Positions 1 to 11,704 of a stretch of DNA of 64,000 bases are shown in pieces. The notes under the pieces were generated by a model. The model had not been told where the DNA came from. It saw nothing but the letters and a program-made list of their open reading frames with translations, and did not search any database. Source of the stretch: [Phialemoniopsis] sp. UDSM-2020 (Eukaryota > Ascomycota > Sordariomycetes > Thyridiales > Thyridiaceae); contig JAEILZ010000005.1 in assembly GCA_018873225.1 (NCBI GenBank), forward strand, positions 1,426,001 through 1,490,000, given 5' to 3'. Position 1 is the first letter of the stretch, and each line of letters opens with the position of its first letter. Position numbers and translations under genes: made by a program.

Positions 1-54
1 GGTGTTCTAGGTCCAAGTAGCAGCGTGATGGGCAACCCTAAAGTTAAGCCTTAC

Positions 55-204
55 GGTCTGCGAATCTAGTGGCAGCTCGGCACGCGGTGGTTGTGGCTGA
101 TCGGGGATTTGCCCGTCATCGATGTCTCGCAAGAACGTGGCGTCATCGTGCCAATCCGTGGAGATCGACACTCTTTCGACATTCTGGTATTGAGCTTCTG
201 TCAA
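55..204 (-). CDS. Possible first exon of an unidentified gene leaving the left edge
   Basis: An ATG at 204 opens a 50-codon reading frame rich in acidic residues and prolines. It ends in phase 0 at a good donor (GTAAGG at 54-49); without splicing the frame runs to a stop at 7-9. I recognise no family. The rest of the gene would lie outside the window. The frame is short and has no homology support, so it may be chance. Confidence 0.22.
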
Positions 205-1491
205 AAGTGTCCAGCCTTCAATCGCAATGCTTCACACTCGCTGATTCGATTGACTATGATTTCCAGGGCACACCAGTGACGGTACCTGACGTCGATCGCT
301 CGCATTATGCTCCGGGCTTCAAGATGGACTGCTCCGGGTCATATGGATTGCTGATATGTGTAAGCCATAAAGCGAAGACGTATGCTGCAGGGAACAGGGC
401 TCTCCCAGGGCGGAAAAGTTGCCTTAAACCGAGCCATCTGATTCAACAGGGGACCGGGCAAACCCATCGCTCGCCTCCAGCGAGACAACCAGGATTGGCC
501 AGGCTTGCGCACCGTTCAACAGCACCATGCAAGGACCCTGAAGTGCTCCGTTGTCGCCATCGTCGCCCCTCTTCTTTGGTGGCAAAGTGACGACGACAGC
601 TGAGCTCGACGAGAGCAGTACCTATCTGCGGGGTCCGCCGCCATGCCCGCCGCCCCACGGGGCCGTCAGTCTGGCGGCTTTGGCTGAAACACCGCTCCCA
701 TTGCCGGAGTCTCTGTCGAACACGTACGCAGCGAGTCATGACCAAAAGGCCCACGAAGAAGAGGGCGCCGGGGCAAGGAGCGGCCCTTTCCATGCTTGCG
801 ATGGGGCATTTGAAGACAGAACCACATGTGCTAAAATTATCCAGCGTTTGAACTAAAACCTCTGGCCTTGGACCGTGCATTAAACTGCATAAGTTGCTCG
901 AGGCCAAGACTGTCCCAGGCTGAGATAATCGCCGAGCAATTCTATTTTCGACGTGGGATACTAGAGCACGAGAATATGACCCAGATGGCCAAAGATAGAC
1001 TCTTTCGATTGAACAAGCTCACTGCCCGGTATCAGATGAGCCCTGGCCTATGACCTAGACTCGAAACGATCCGTCCTCGGCATCGTGGGATTCGTGCTGA
1101 GATCCCCACGTGACTGAGCAAGGAAAGACCTTTCTGTGTCTGCCAAAAGCTTTTCAAGAAATGAGACCAAAACAAAAGATGACTCGTAAGAATGTAGATT
1201 GGATTGAATCTCTGATACTCTGATAACTGAACTTCTTCTTTGGCAGGTCTCTGGTATTGATGCTGTGTATCACGTGATCCGTAGCATGTCGCGTCTCCTG
1301 GGCAACGGATTGGGGGGTCGTCAATGTTGCCCAACACGCGCGCATCTCAGCTCTGCCTGCGCGCGCCAAACAATTTAACTAGTCGCGAACTCGAATAAAG
1401 CACACACGGTCTTCCAAGGGTCACTCACGCGCTGGAGCAATATTTAGACTGCGAACACTGAGACGATCAACGACAGCGACATATCATCAAC
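205..1491. other. Intergenic stretch upstream of NUF2, no supportable gene
   Basis: Several open frames of 100 to 170 codons overlap here on both strands, but their composition looks like chance translation (Arg/Cys-rich, no motifs). I see no gene. The last 150 bases are the NUF2 promoter and 5' UTR; they contain GCGCGCCAAA at 1361-1370, whose reverse complement TTTGGCGCGC matches the E2F/MBF-type cell-cycle consensus. Confidence 0.5.
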
Positions 1492-2936
1492 ATGGCGTTC
1501 AACCCGCGCATGTCCATCATCCCGCCTGGGCAGTCGTCGCGCAATGCGCGCAAGAAGGAGGAAGAGGACTCGTTCATGCGCCTGCAGGACAAGGAGATCG
1601 TGGACTGCATCAACGATATCGGCATCTCCTTCACCCTCGCGGATCTCCAGAAGCCCAACCCCGTCCAAGTACAGATGATCTTTGAGTGGTTCGCCGAGGT
1701 CCTCCTCAATGCGACGCGCGACTCGGTCCAGCCGGCCATGCGCGCCGCCGCCGAGGAGATTTGCGGCGAGTACTCGGACAACCTGATGCCCGCCGACGCG
1801 CGCAACCTCATGGGCTTCTTCGCCACGCTGCGCCAGCTGCTGCTCGTCTGCAAGATCAACGACTTTAGCTTCGCCGACCTTTACCGCCCCACGCACGACC
1901 GTTTGGTCAAGATCTTCAGCAACCTCATCAACTTTGTGCGCTTTAGGGAGAGCCAGACGAGCGTCATCGACGAGCACTTCAACAAGGCCGAGGCGACCAA
2001 GTCGCGCATCGACAGCTTGTACGGGGAGAACCAGGACCTAGAGGCCCGGCTCGACGAGATGCAGAGCAACAGACAGGCGATGCAGGCGCTGGTGCAGGAG
2101 AAGACGAGCCGGAATGAGGAACTCAAGAAGCAGCTTCTCGACCTGCGGAGGAACCAAGAAAAGGTCGCGGCGAGGTTGGAGGAGGCCAAGGCCAAGAAGG
2201 GTGAGCTCGCACAACGGCTGGAGGACAAGACTGCGGCCAAGATTGCGCTGAAGCAAGAGAGCAATAAGCTCAAGCCATATGTGCTTCAAAGCCCAACATC
2301 ACTCCAGGCCAACCTGACCGACCTCTCCAACACCCTCAACAACGACAAACTCCACATAGACTCCCTTGAGAGGCGGTCGCGCGCGTTGCAGACGTCGGCA
2401 GACTCGTTTGCCGTGGTATCGACGGACGTTGCTTCGTGCATCAAGCTGCTGGACGAGATCTCTTCTGAGCTGTCCAAGGAGGAGGAGGAGAACGCCAAGA
2501 AGACCAAGCAGCGTGATGCGCTGACGGAGCGCGGTGCCGATGTCAAGGACGTAGAGCGCCAGGAGCTCATGCTGCAGAAGCAACTGTCCAAGTGGAACGA
2601 GCGGACAGAGAAGCTACGGCAGCAGAGCGCCACAAAGGCCAAGGACGCCAAGGAGAAGATGGAGGAGCTCAAGGCCATCCACCGGATACTCACCGAGGAG
2701 CGGACGGAGAAGGGCCAAGACATCGAGAAGAGGCGCGTCAGAATAGAGCAGACGGAACGCAAGGTAAGACCAAGCACCGTCATCAGGCGTTTGTGGAAGA
2801 CATATGCTAACACCATTCATAGATGCTTGACCTCAAGGAGAAGATTGAGAACGAAGTTCACAACGCCCACGACGAGTACCTGAAGCTTGAGGCCCACATC
2901 AAACTGTATATCACAGAGATGGAGCAGACGTTATAA
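1492..2936 (+). CDS. NUF2: Kinetochore protein Nuf2 (Ndc80 complex subunit)
   Basis: Nuf2 pairs with Ndc80 in the outer kinetochore and binds spindle microtubules. Two exons, 1492-2763 and 2823-2936, join in frame across a 59-nt intron (GTAAGAC...TTCATAG) to give 461 aa, the usual fungal length. Residues about 1-165 carry the calponin-homology-like Nuf2 head: the conserved start [12 protein letters not shown], then [20 protein letters not shown] and [11 protein letters not shown]. The remainder is heptad-rich coiled coil with many Lys, Glu, Gln and Leu residues. Unspliced, the frame reads a few wrong residues and stops at 2883. A possible E2F/MBF-like site about 120 bp upstream would suit periodic expression, but that is inference. 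Confidence 0.95.
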
Positions 2937-3127
2937 TGTGTTTCCGAGAAGGTCTTCATTTACTTTTTCTTACGTTGTAATGCTTGGTTATGAGAGGACG
3001 ATACCACGGGATGGCGTTTTGGACTGCTAGGCTTGCAGTTTTGGTTTGGGATAGCTGCGGTTCTAATCATTGATATGCATGTCATGGACGACACACTCGG
3101 CCTTGATGTTGATAAAATACAACACCA

Positions 3128-3883
3128 TTATGCCTCTGCAACTTGAACTTTGTTCCATTGTTTCTCCTCAAAACCGAACCAACGAGCGAGCACGCGCTTC
3201 GCTTCGACTGTGCGCCCACTCCATCCTCCGTCATCGAGATCATGGCCCATCCGCAATGTAGCACCGCTCAGAAGCGGCACCTGCTCGTCCAGAACCGCAT
3301 CGGAATTACCAAAATCATCGGTTCTGGGCTCGACAACAACCGGCTGGAAGGAGTGCAGATGCGCGGCCTCGACCAGGCCGGCAGCAGTGTGGCCCAGCCC
3401 CTGCGCGCTCCACTCGCTCGTGTGCCGGTGCAGCTCGAGGAAGCCGTAGACCAGCAGCAGCGGGCGCTGACTGGCGGCGCGTGCTACATCTCCGTGGGTA
3501 TCGGCCTGCGAGGGCGGCGCGGCCACTTTTGCATCGCCGGGCGAGAAGACGGAGAAAAAGGCGCGCAGGTGGGATACCGTGGGGACGAAGACCATGCGGA
3601 TGTGGCGTGCTATCGCGACTTGGAAGAGGGGAGCCTGGAGGAGCTGCTTGGCGGTTTCTGAGGGTTGTGGTTGCTCTTGTGGTGGCTGGTCTTCTGGTCT
3701 GGCATCTTCAGGCCCGAGATCGTCTGTTTCTTGTGGTGGATGGACATCGTAGATCAGAGATGCGATGAAATCTGCCTTCGGCTGGCAGATGATGAGAGTG
3801 GTTGGATGAGATTCTTTGTCAATGATGTAAGAGAGCAGTTCGGAAGGTAGGGCCGGTGAGAGGAACAGCGGTCCTGGTGCCAT
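3128..3883 (-). CDS. Hypothetical protein, RecA-fold-like
   Basis: A single-exon frame of 251 aa, convergent with NUF2. It has alternating hydrophobic strands and helices: TTLIICQPKADFIASLIYDV near residues 28-47, then a proline/glutamate linker. A second core runs from about residue 140 with RPLLLVYGFLELHRHTSEWS, where a hydrophobic strand resembles a Walker B strand, and the protein ends with an ARWFGFE motif. No Walker A lysine is visible, so ATP hydrolysis is unlikely. The layout resembles degenerate RecA-fold proteins such as Rad51-paralog/Shu-type or Elongator Elp4-6 proteins, but I cannot name the family. Composition and the absence of a better opposite frame support real coding. Confidence 0.6.
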   Translation of the reverse strand: MAPGPLFLSPALPSELLSYIIDKESHPTTLIICQPKADFIASLIYDVHPPQETDDLGPEDARPEDQPPQEQPQPSETAKQLLQAPLFQVAIARHIRMVFVPTVSHLRAFFSVFSPGDAKVAAPPSQADTHGDVARAASQRPLLLVYGFLELHRHTSEWSAQGLGHTAAGLVEAAHLHSFQPVVVEPRTDDFGNSDAVLDEQVPLLSGATLRMGHDLDDGGWSGRTVEAKRVLARWFGFEEKQWNKVQVAEA

Positions 3884-4362
3884 TACACGGATGATCGCCG
3901 GTGAGCTGGCAAGTAGGGCGCCTGATAAGGTGTAATTCGAAGCTCTATGCCGGTTGACTTATACGCATCAACGATCAGCATTGTGAGATCGCAGAGTGGA
4001 TGGTGAGCCAAAGTGTTGTATGACTAGGTCGAGGCAGTCATCAATTCTCTGTGACCTCTCGATTCAGACTTCATGTTCTAGAAGCGAGGCCCTTGGGGAC
4101 AATGGAGAAAATTGATGACGACCATATCACTTCTAAACTTCCGTAAATTCAATGTTGGGAGTGAGAAGATGGTCCGTGAATTGGTGCCGAGTCCGTGGCC
4201 GAATTCCCAGCCAAGCTGGCGGATGGCCCAAGCTCTGACCCCGCCAAAACCTCATCGCGTCACTGGAGCAGCTTGGATGCTTAAGCTCCTCCGATAACTA
4301 CACTACAGAGGTTGCGGCCACACAAGGCTAGAGCCGCCCTCACCCCAGATCATCATAACACC
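3884..4362. promoter_or_regulatory. Divergent intergenic region between the 251-aa gene and the AP-3 beta gene
   Basis: 479 bp between two divergently transcribed starts, so it must hold both promoters. I see no TATA box, repeat or ORF worth reporting. Confidence 0.4.
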
Positions 4363-6804
4363 ATGGAGACAATATCGAGGCTTTCGACGTTCCTCGAGAG
4401 TGGTAAGTGCAGTTGCTAATAGACCGAGAGACCAGCACGCATGCTGACTGTTATGCCACTCGCAGCTCGGGACCTGACTCTCGATGCCTCGTCAGCGGCA
4501 CGAAGCTTTCGCAACTCCTCCTCCAAGCCTCTCGACCGGACACAGGTGAAAAAACTCCTCGACAGCCGCAATGAAAGGGAGGTGCTTGACGGACTACGGA
4601 GGGTCATCTCAGTACGAACACCCCAGCTATGACAACTTGTCCCCCGCGCTGACCGCTAATAATCACAGATGATGTACCGCTCCCAAAAGACGCTGCCATT
4701 CTTCTCCTCCGTCGTCAAGAATGTCGCATCTGCAAATCTCGAGATCAAGAAGCTCGTTTACATATACCTCCTGCACCATGCCGAGCAAGAACCCGACCTC
4801 GCGCTCCTGTCGATCAATACCATCCAAAAGTCCCTGTCCGACACCAACCCGCAGGTGCGGGCTCTGGCGCTACGCACAATGTCTGGCATACGAGTGCCCG
4901 TCATCAGCCAGATCGTGTCTCTCGCCATAAAGAAGGGTGCCGGCGACATGAGCCCATACGTGCGCCGAGCGGCCGCCCTCGCCATCCCCAAATGCTACCG
5001 CCTCGACCCGAGCCAGCTTCCCCAGCTTCTCGACTACCTCACGACTCTCCTCGGGGACAAGCAGTACTATGTCGCGGGAGCAGCGGTGATGGCGTTCCTA
5101 GAGATCTGCCCCGAGAGGATAGACCTGATCCATAAGCATTATCGGGGACTGGTCAAGAAGATTGTGGACATGGATGAATGGAGCCAGCTGGCGACGCTGA
5201 GGATGCTGACCGTGTATGCGAGAAAATGCTTTCCACGGAGGACGAGGACCATCAGGAATAAGGACGCTCCGGCAAATCTTCAAGAGTTCTATGGCGAAAG
5301 CGAAAAGCAAGAGACCGAGGGAGAGCAGGTTGTGGTATTGGATCCAGATTTGGAGCTTTTACTCAGCAGCATCAGGCCTTTGCTCCAAAGCCGCAACTCG
5401 GCTGTGGTGGTCGCGGTCGCAAGATGTTATGCCATTCTCGGTACAGCAGATTACATCAAGATGGCGATCGGTCCTCTGATTGCGTTGCTCCGAGGGCCGC
5501 AGGACACGCAACAGATTGCCCTCTACAACATTGTCTCGATATGCCTACCCCGACCGGCAGACTTTGTCAAGTACGCCTCACACTTCCTGATCCGGGCGAC
5601 GGACTCGCCTCCAGTGTGGGAGCTCAAGCTCGAGCTCCTTACACTCATCTTCCCCCACAGCCCGCCACACGTCAAGTCTCTCATACTCAACGAGCTCGAG
5701 CACTTTTCACAAGGATCAGACAAAACGCTGGTATGCGAGGCGGTACGAGCTATTGGCAGGTGCGCGCAGGCAGATCCTTCGACGTCGGCTCGGTGCCTAC
5801 GCCTCTTGCTCTCGCAGATATCGAGTTTGGATGGGACTCTGGCCGCAGAGAGCCTTACGGTCATCAGGCAGCTGATCCAACAGGAGCCTACCGCCCACAC
5901 CGCCACTGTCGTCAGGCTCGCCAAGAACCTGGACTCTGCTACGGACGCGCAGGCGAGAGCCACCATAATCTGGCTTGTGGGGGAGTTCTCGGGTCTGAAC
6001 GGCGAAGACAACATCGCCGCCGACGTACTCAGGATCCTGCTCAAGGACTTTGCTAGCGAGTCCGAAGTTGCGAAACATCAGATTGTTTTGCTGGGCGCCA
6101 AGGTATACCTTCATCATATCAATAGGCAGGCAGAGCTAGTCAAAGGTGATGGAGAGGAAGCGACGCAACCTCCGCCGCTAGACACGGATCACCCGGTAGT
6201 TCGACTGTGGGATTATGTGCTGCTCCTGGTCAGGTACGACACCTCGTATGACTTGCGCGACCGGGCACGCCTCTACAAGGCGCTGCTGAATGTCCCGCAG
6301 CTGGCGACGCTGATGTTGCTGGCCCCGAAACCCGCCCCTCAGGCTCCAAGCCCGTCAGAAACAAGAAAGGGGTTCACCTTGGGATCGGCGGCTCTCGTTC
6401 TCGCAGGAGGAGGCGGTGTGCATGGGCTGCGCGGGTACGAACCGCTCCCGGAATGGGTGGAAGCAGGGCGTGAGCCAGATCCGTCGTTGAGGGAGAGCGA
6501 CGTCCCCATTGCCGAGTATGGCGTCAAACGGGCAGTCCCGGCGGCCGAGAGTCTAGACAGCGCAGTTCAAGCCAAGCCCAGCAAGACGAATGGGCTCGGC
6601 GAGAAGGTCGGTGGCAAGACGCTTGACGACTGGTTGGCGGAAGGTGACGATGGCGACGAGGAGAATGAGAGTGGTGAGACGGAAGAGGAAGAGAGCAGTG
6701 AAGAGGAGGAAGAAGAGGACGAAGATGACGAAGATGAGGAGGAAGAGGAGGAGGATGACGAAGAAGAGGAAGAGGGCGAGCAGGATCGACTGGTTGCATC
6801 ATGA
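4363..6804 (+). CDS. APL6: AP-3 complex subunit beta (beta-adaptin)
   Basis: Large subunit of the AP-3 adaptor, which sorts cargo from Golgi/endosomes to the vacuole. Three exons: 4363-4402, 4466-4611 and 4669-6804, with introns of 63 and 57 nt. They join to 773 aa beginning METISRLSTFLESARDLTLD. The adaptin-N trunk fills about residues 20-560, with family blocks such as EIKKLVYIYLLHHAEQEPDL, LSINTIQKSLSDTNPQVRAL and the VRRAAALAIPKCY repeat. The C-terminal about 60 residues are almost pure Glu/Asp, the acidic hinge typical of AP-3 beta. The gene ends soon after this hinge, so no ear domain is seen. The short first exon is supported by the reading frame and good splice sites. Confidence 0.93.
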
Positions 6805-6980
6805 CAGCTTTGTTAAGTTCTAATCTAGAAATATGGTAATTATCCTGCCTTCCAGCGTGGCGCCCTCAATATTATGTCCCTGATATCCAGATGTCGTCCT
6901 GTTGCAAGTTCGAGTCCTTTTATACTTGCTGCCCTCTAAAATTCTAATTAATGGCGTAAAGATAAAATGTCCGAGTCCAT

Positions 6981-7347
6981 TCACGACTGACGTCTCGCTT
7001 TCCTCGGTGAGACCACTTTTGGATAGAACTCGTCCTCCACCATGACGAATTCGTCGTCATCCCGATTCCGGACGATGATGTACGGGGTGTCTATCACGGC
7101 GGGGGCGCATTTGTACACGACGACTGTCTTTCCAGTGAGAAGGGGGTTTGCAAGACATGCTGCGGCGTTGCAACCCACCTATATCATCGTACTCGACGAC
7201 AGCCACGCCTGGCTCTCCGGTCCTGACGAGCTTGCCATGTGCTCTGTTGAAGGGGTTGTAGGACGTGTTCGTAAGCGCGTTGTACCCGCTGGAGTGCTGC
7301 TTTGACCGGTCGATGTCGGGCTTCTTGGAACCGAAGAAGGGGCTCAT
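6981..7347 (-). CDS. Small conserved-looking protein, 103 aa, two exons
   Basis: ATG at 7347 starts MSPFFGSKKPDIDRSKQHSS. Exon 1 (7347-7179) and exon 2 (7123-6981) are in different frames. They join across a 55-nt intron (GTGGGT...GACAG, with a CTCAC branch-like site), giving ...VVEYDDI then VVVYKCAPAV and a lysine/arginine-rich end. The join restores a smooth beta-strand-like pattern (VVVYKC, TPYIIVR, EFVMVEDEF), which supports the intron over a frameshift. No signal peptide, membrane segment or known motif is visible. Function unknown; convergent with the AP-3 beta gene. Confidence 0.55.
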
Positions 7348-8788
7348 TTTGGAGGTGAGAGTGATTATTTCTCGGTGAAGCGTGTCGAACAGATGAGGGA
7401 ATCTAGAAGAATTACAATCCAAGTTGCCCGATATCCAAAAGAGCTTGTGTTCTGGTGATCAAGGATCGAAGATGGTGGCGGTTCTGAGGTGCCTCAAGCG
7501 AGCACTGACAGAGATCGTAGCAGCATCACTCCAACATAGGGAGGCTCTGTCCCCTTCAACGGTGAATGGTCATCCTTGGTTGACACGCGTCTTCTTGCCT
7601 TTTTCTGGCGCGATTAAACTTTGGTGCCTTGCCGTTTAAGAGCCGCCGGTCTGATACCATTGCAAGAGCTCCCATGGTTGAATATGGTACATTTGGTTCC
7701 TTCTCGAAGACGAAGCAGGCAAGTCGTGACCGCAACAATTATTGAATATCGCCTTCCTTCTGATCGTTCTCATGGATATCCTGAGACACCGCGATCGTGG
7801 GCTTCAATTTGCGCCAAGGAATGCGGTCGTGAACCTCGTTCTTGGCATGTCATGCCAGTCTTTGGCAACTCCTTGGCGGAGGGATCAATGACTGATGGAA
7901 TGCCTTTGGTGACTCATTGTACATGGTCGGGCAACGACCGGACCCAGGAAAAGAGGAAGAAGCCTCATCAGGATACGAATCAACGACTGATCAGATGATC
8001 TCATGGTCCAGTCTCATGTCTGGGCCCGAAATCGCCCAGCTTCTCGAAAAGTTCCAACATTATTTGTTAGTGGCTCTCGCTTTCTGTTCCTCGCCGCTTG
8101 GGTCAGAAGCAACGTGCGACCACAGACAAGTAACGCTTACCGCCGGCCTTGTTCACTGTTGCATCTCGAGTCCGCACAACGGAGTTGAAAGGCCGTGCCG
8201 TTCGGACCGCCACCCGGAGACCGGCAGCCATCCCGCCAGCTTTGAGGCCCGGAAGACAATCGGACAAGCCCCGTAGCCAGTGTCTCCACGGCCGCAAGGG
8301 ACAGGCGACCCACCCGCCTACGGAGTAATCTGCCGGGCGTGCATGGCACCCCGGTTAGCGGGTCTAGTGCTGAGGAATGGCACCACTGCCAGCAGCTGGC
8401 CTGGCTGGAACCTGGCCTCCGATTTCGGTATAAGCTGAAATGCCTGCACGATGACTGGGCTGGGAAATTTCACCTTCGTGCTTCCCCGGCTTTTTTCTCG
8501 CTGCGTTTCTCGTTTTGCAAGCTCTTTCTCTCTCTCTCAACCTCGAGGGAATGGCCCAATTCGCTTCGTCGCGGTAGTTAATAAAGTCGGCTTTTATCAG
8601 CCAGTAGAGTGCACTCGCCAGCTTTTGGTTGCAATGCAGAAACCCAGGTGATCGGATCGTCAATTCTCTTAAATCCGTCACTTTCAACCACCACCACCGG
8701 TGCCCGGCTTCGGTGCACCGCCTGGATCTTCCCTCAACCCCGCGTCTTATATCGCGTCTCGACCTCCCTCAGGGACTCGGAGAGCACG
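7348..8788. other. Long divergent intergenic region, no gene seen
   Basis: 1.44 kb between the small minus-strand gene and the mitochondrial-protein gene. Only overlapping chance frames occur. A TC-rich tract (tctctctctctc, near 8527-8540) lies upstream of the plus-strand gene, as is common in fungal promoters. The frame of the downstream gene stays open back to an ATG at 8609, so part of this region could be coding. Confidence 0.4.
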
Positions 8789-9824
8789 ATGAAAGAGCCC
8801 AGTGGCGACAACCTCGCGGCAAAACCCATCCCAGAGCTCAATATGAGCGCCAGACCTCCGATGCCGTCGAGTCCAAAGCTCGACCCTGCAGTCAAGCCTC
8901 AGCGGAAATGGAACACCAAGAACCTCGGAGGCAGGCTCGCGACCGACTTTATCGCCGCAGCTTCGGCGGGAGCCCTGATTGCTCCCGTTATTTCCATCAT
9001 TGACAGGTAAATTTACCCCTATATCCCGGAGCCGCCGGGTGCTCTGTTGCTCTAGATATCGACATGCACAATGATAAGATAACGGCTGCTAACCCTCTTA
9101 ACACAGATCAATCATGGAAAACGCCTCGGGTAGGGCGACGGTTGGCCAGTCCCTGGCCAACTCGTTCAAAACCCTGCTGTGCCGGCCGCACCAGCTCGTC
9201 TTCTCCAAGCCCATCGCGCTCATCATCATGGTCTACGGCGGCACCTACCTGACGGCCAACACGCTCGACACGGCCGAGTCGACGCTGCGCAACCGGCCCG
9301 CCACGCACGTCACCTCGGGCACGGCCAAGTTTGTCGCCTCGTCGGCCGCCAACGTCGGCTTCACCATGTTCAAGGACCAGGCGTACATGAAGATCTTTGG
9401 CAACGCGGCCACCGCCGCTGCAACGCGCGCCGTGCCCCTCGCCAGCTACGCCCTCTTCACGACGCGCGATTGTCTGACCGTGTTTGCGAGCTTTAATGTC
9501 CCGCCTGTGCTGGGGCCTTGGCTGTCGGAGCGCATGTCCCCCGGCGCAAAGAAGCTCGTGTCGGGCGCGACGGCGGCGCAGTTCGCGGCGCCGGTCATGG
9601 TCCAGTTCGTCAGCACGCCGCTGCACCTGCTCGGCCTCGACTTGTACAATAGGCCGTGGACAGAGCGCGAGAGGGGTCCCGGCTGGCGCGAGAGGGCCGC
9701 TATCGTGCGCAAGAACACGGCCGTCAGCATAGCGGCCAGGATATGCAGGATTATGCCGGCGTTTGGCGTCGGCGGCGTGGTCAATAACAAGGTGCGGCGC
9801 AATCTTATGGAGAGGCTTGTCTGA
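8789..9824 (+). CDS. Conserved mitochondrial membrane protein (carrier-like, uncharacterised)
   Basis: Exons 8789-9006 and 9107-9824 join across a 100-nt intron (GTAAATTT...ACACAG) to 311 aa, with the junction reading ISIIDR/SIMENASG. The protein has several glycine/alanine-rich hydrophobic segments: FIAAASAGALIAPVISII, then IALIIMVYGGTYL, AAQFAAPVMVQF and the final IMPAFGVGGVV. Between them lie basic loops and a PW-T-E-R-E-R-G-P-G-W segment. This looks like the fungal family often annotated as divergent mitochondrial carriers, but no clear carrier PX[DE]XX[KR] signature is visible, so transport is not claimed. The start at 8789 is chosen; an upstream in-frame ATG (8609) or a later one would also be possible. 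Confidence 0.75.
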
Positions 9825-10166
9825 GCGGGCTGTTGGTAAATGTGTTGGAGGAATCGATATCCGGGTCTGAAATTTTCTTGCTTCTGTATTCGATGCATGT
9901 GGACGGCGTTCTCATTTTGCTTCTCACCCGGATTTGCTTTTAGACGATACCATTGGCAAAGGAGGGTCTAATCAATACATACACGGTATAGACGGACACG
10001 CTAGACGGTCACGAAGACATAGAAGGACGATGTTTGGTATTTGTATGATACATAATGAGCAGCGAGGAACACATCAACCTCGTGGGATAAACGGTAGACA
10101 ATGCAAAGATGTACGCCTCGACGCCATGATCTTCAGTAGAAAGAACCTTCTTCATGTCACCATCCA

Positions 10167-11185
10167 TCACAACTCCTTCTCCTTGGGCGGCTTCTTGCTC
10201 AGCTCCTTCTCTCGGCCCGTCTTGGGGTTGTCGCCGACGGCAGAGTGGCCACCAAACGTCTCGAAACCCTTGTGGAACACCCACTCGGTCGCGTTCTCGA
10301 CCGGCTTATCAAACAGGGACGGCAGGAACGGTACGACGGCCAGACCCAGACCGATAGGGCCCCACGTCCGCACCGTCTTGTTCTTGAGGTCCTTCATCGC
10401 GCGGCCCGAGTACCGCACGACGCTGTGGATGGTGAACGCCGGCAAGCCCATGCTCGCCACGCTCTGGAAGATGGCGCGCTGCACCATGACGGTGCGCCAG
10501 TCCTCGAGCGGGGCCACGACGCCCGGCTGCTGCACCAGCTGGCCCTGCTGCTGCGACGCGTCGGGCCCGACGGGCAGCGGGTCGGCCGCCTCGAGGCCGA
10601 CGGCCCTCTGCTGCAGGGGCGTCAGCTGCAGGGACGGGTCGACCTTGCGGCGGTTGCTCCAGTAGGCCTTGTACCCCTCGTACGAGACGTCGCCGAGGAT
10701 GTAGGCCCACGAGATGCCGTAGGCGCCGCGGACGAGGAAGGGGTGCGCGACGGGGCGGAAGGACTCGCCGATGTCCGAGGTGTAGGCCACGTAGCGGTGG
10801 GCCGAGAGCAGGATCGTGCGTAACCTCGAGGCGTAGGCGGCGTAACGCACGTTGGAGTCGGTCGAGGGAGGGGCACTTCATTGTTGGGGGATCTTGTCAG
10901 CATAACATCGCGATGTCTAGCAGCGAGCGGAGGAAACCACGGAGCAAAAATTCGGTCGGTCGGGAGGAAGGGAAACACGTACTAGCCCTCGACAATCTCA
11001 TTGTAAAAGTTCTCCTGCTTGTCCTCCTTGTCGACAATCTGCTGCAGCTTCTTGGGGAGCTGTCGTCGGTCCGGCAGCTTGTCCTTGTCGAACTCCTTGG
11101 CGGCGTCCTTGACTTCCTTGGCGATCTCCTTTGCCTGCTCCGGGGCCGACTCCTTCGGCTTCTCTGAGCTTTTGCCCCACCACAT
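10167..11185 (-). CDS. Mitochondrial fission process protein (MTP18/MTFP1 family)
   Basis: Inner-membrane protein family linked to mitochondrial fission in animals. Exon 1 (11185-10983) encodes the charged start MWWGKSSEKPKESAPEQAKE. A 107-nt intron (GTACGT...ATGAAG) is removed and exon 2 (10875-10167) follows, giving 303 aa. The splice creates ...FYNEIVEGYAPPSTDSNVRY, which runs directly into the family core RYVAYTSDIGESFRPVAHP, followed by AYGISWAYILGDVSYEGYKA. A second conserved block lies near the end: GLPAFTIHSVVRYSGRAM and GLAVVPFLPSLFDKPVE. The alanine/glutamine-rich insert between the blocks is longer than in animal MTFP1. Without the splice, exon 1 stops at a TAG overlapping the donor. 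Confidence 0.9.
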
Positions 11186-11704
11186 GTCTGCTGTACTTTC
11201 GGCTGCTCACACGGGTTTTGGATGTAGATCTTTGTGTAATTCGGCGTCAAGCTGAGGATGAGGTTGAAGATGCAAAGGTAGAGGTCAAAATCCGGGGTTC
11301 GGGTGAAACGGAGGTGACGGGACTGTTATAATTGATCTGAGCGGACGAAGCTGAGTGTGTGCACGTCTTCCGTGACGTCGTAGCTCCATTGAATGCTCCG
11401 AACCCCGTTACTCACTTATCGCAGCTGGTCATCAAGATAGTGAGATTCCATGCAACTAAAGAGGATCTAAGCCATTTTCGGGGGTTCCCGGTGTTCCCAT
11501 ATTCCCGTGTGCCGACCACTTTCCCCTAGCGCATTTCTTCCGGCCTGAGGCACCGACTCTCGGCTGCTGGCACAGTAGCTCCAGATTTGCTTTGCGTCGT
11601 TTTCACGGATGCTCGAAAGGACCTCCTCCGATTGTCTACCCAATTGCCCATCACAAACACCACCGATCATCCCCCCGAGCTCGGTCCCCAGAACACCCGT
11701 CACA

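Noticed and set aside
443..907. 154-codon minus-strand frame (and overlapping plus-strand frames at 69-856)
   Set aside because: Cys/Arg-rich, no motif, several equally long frames overlap; typical of chance in GC-rich DNA.
7057..7422. Frameshift in the small 103-aa gene
   Set aside because: A 55-nt intron with GT...AG ends and a branch-like site joins the two frames correctly, so no lesion is needed.
9108..9626. 172-codon minus-strand frame over the mitochondrial protein gene
   Set aside because: Arg/Gly-rich shadow of the real plus-strand exon.
10245..10881. 190-codon frames on both strands over the MTFP1-family gene
   Set aside because: Shadows; the MTFP1 family sequence is in another frame.
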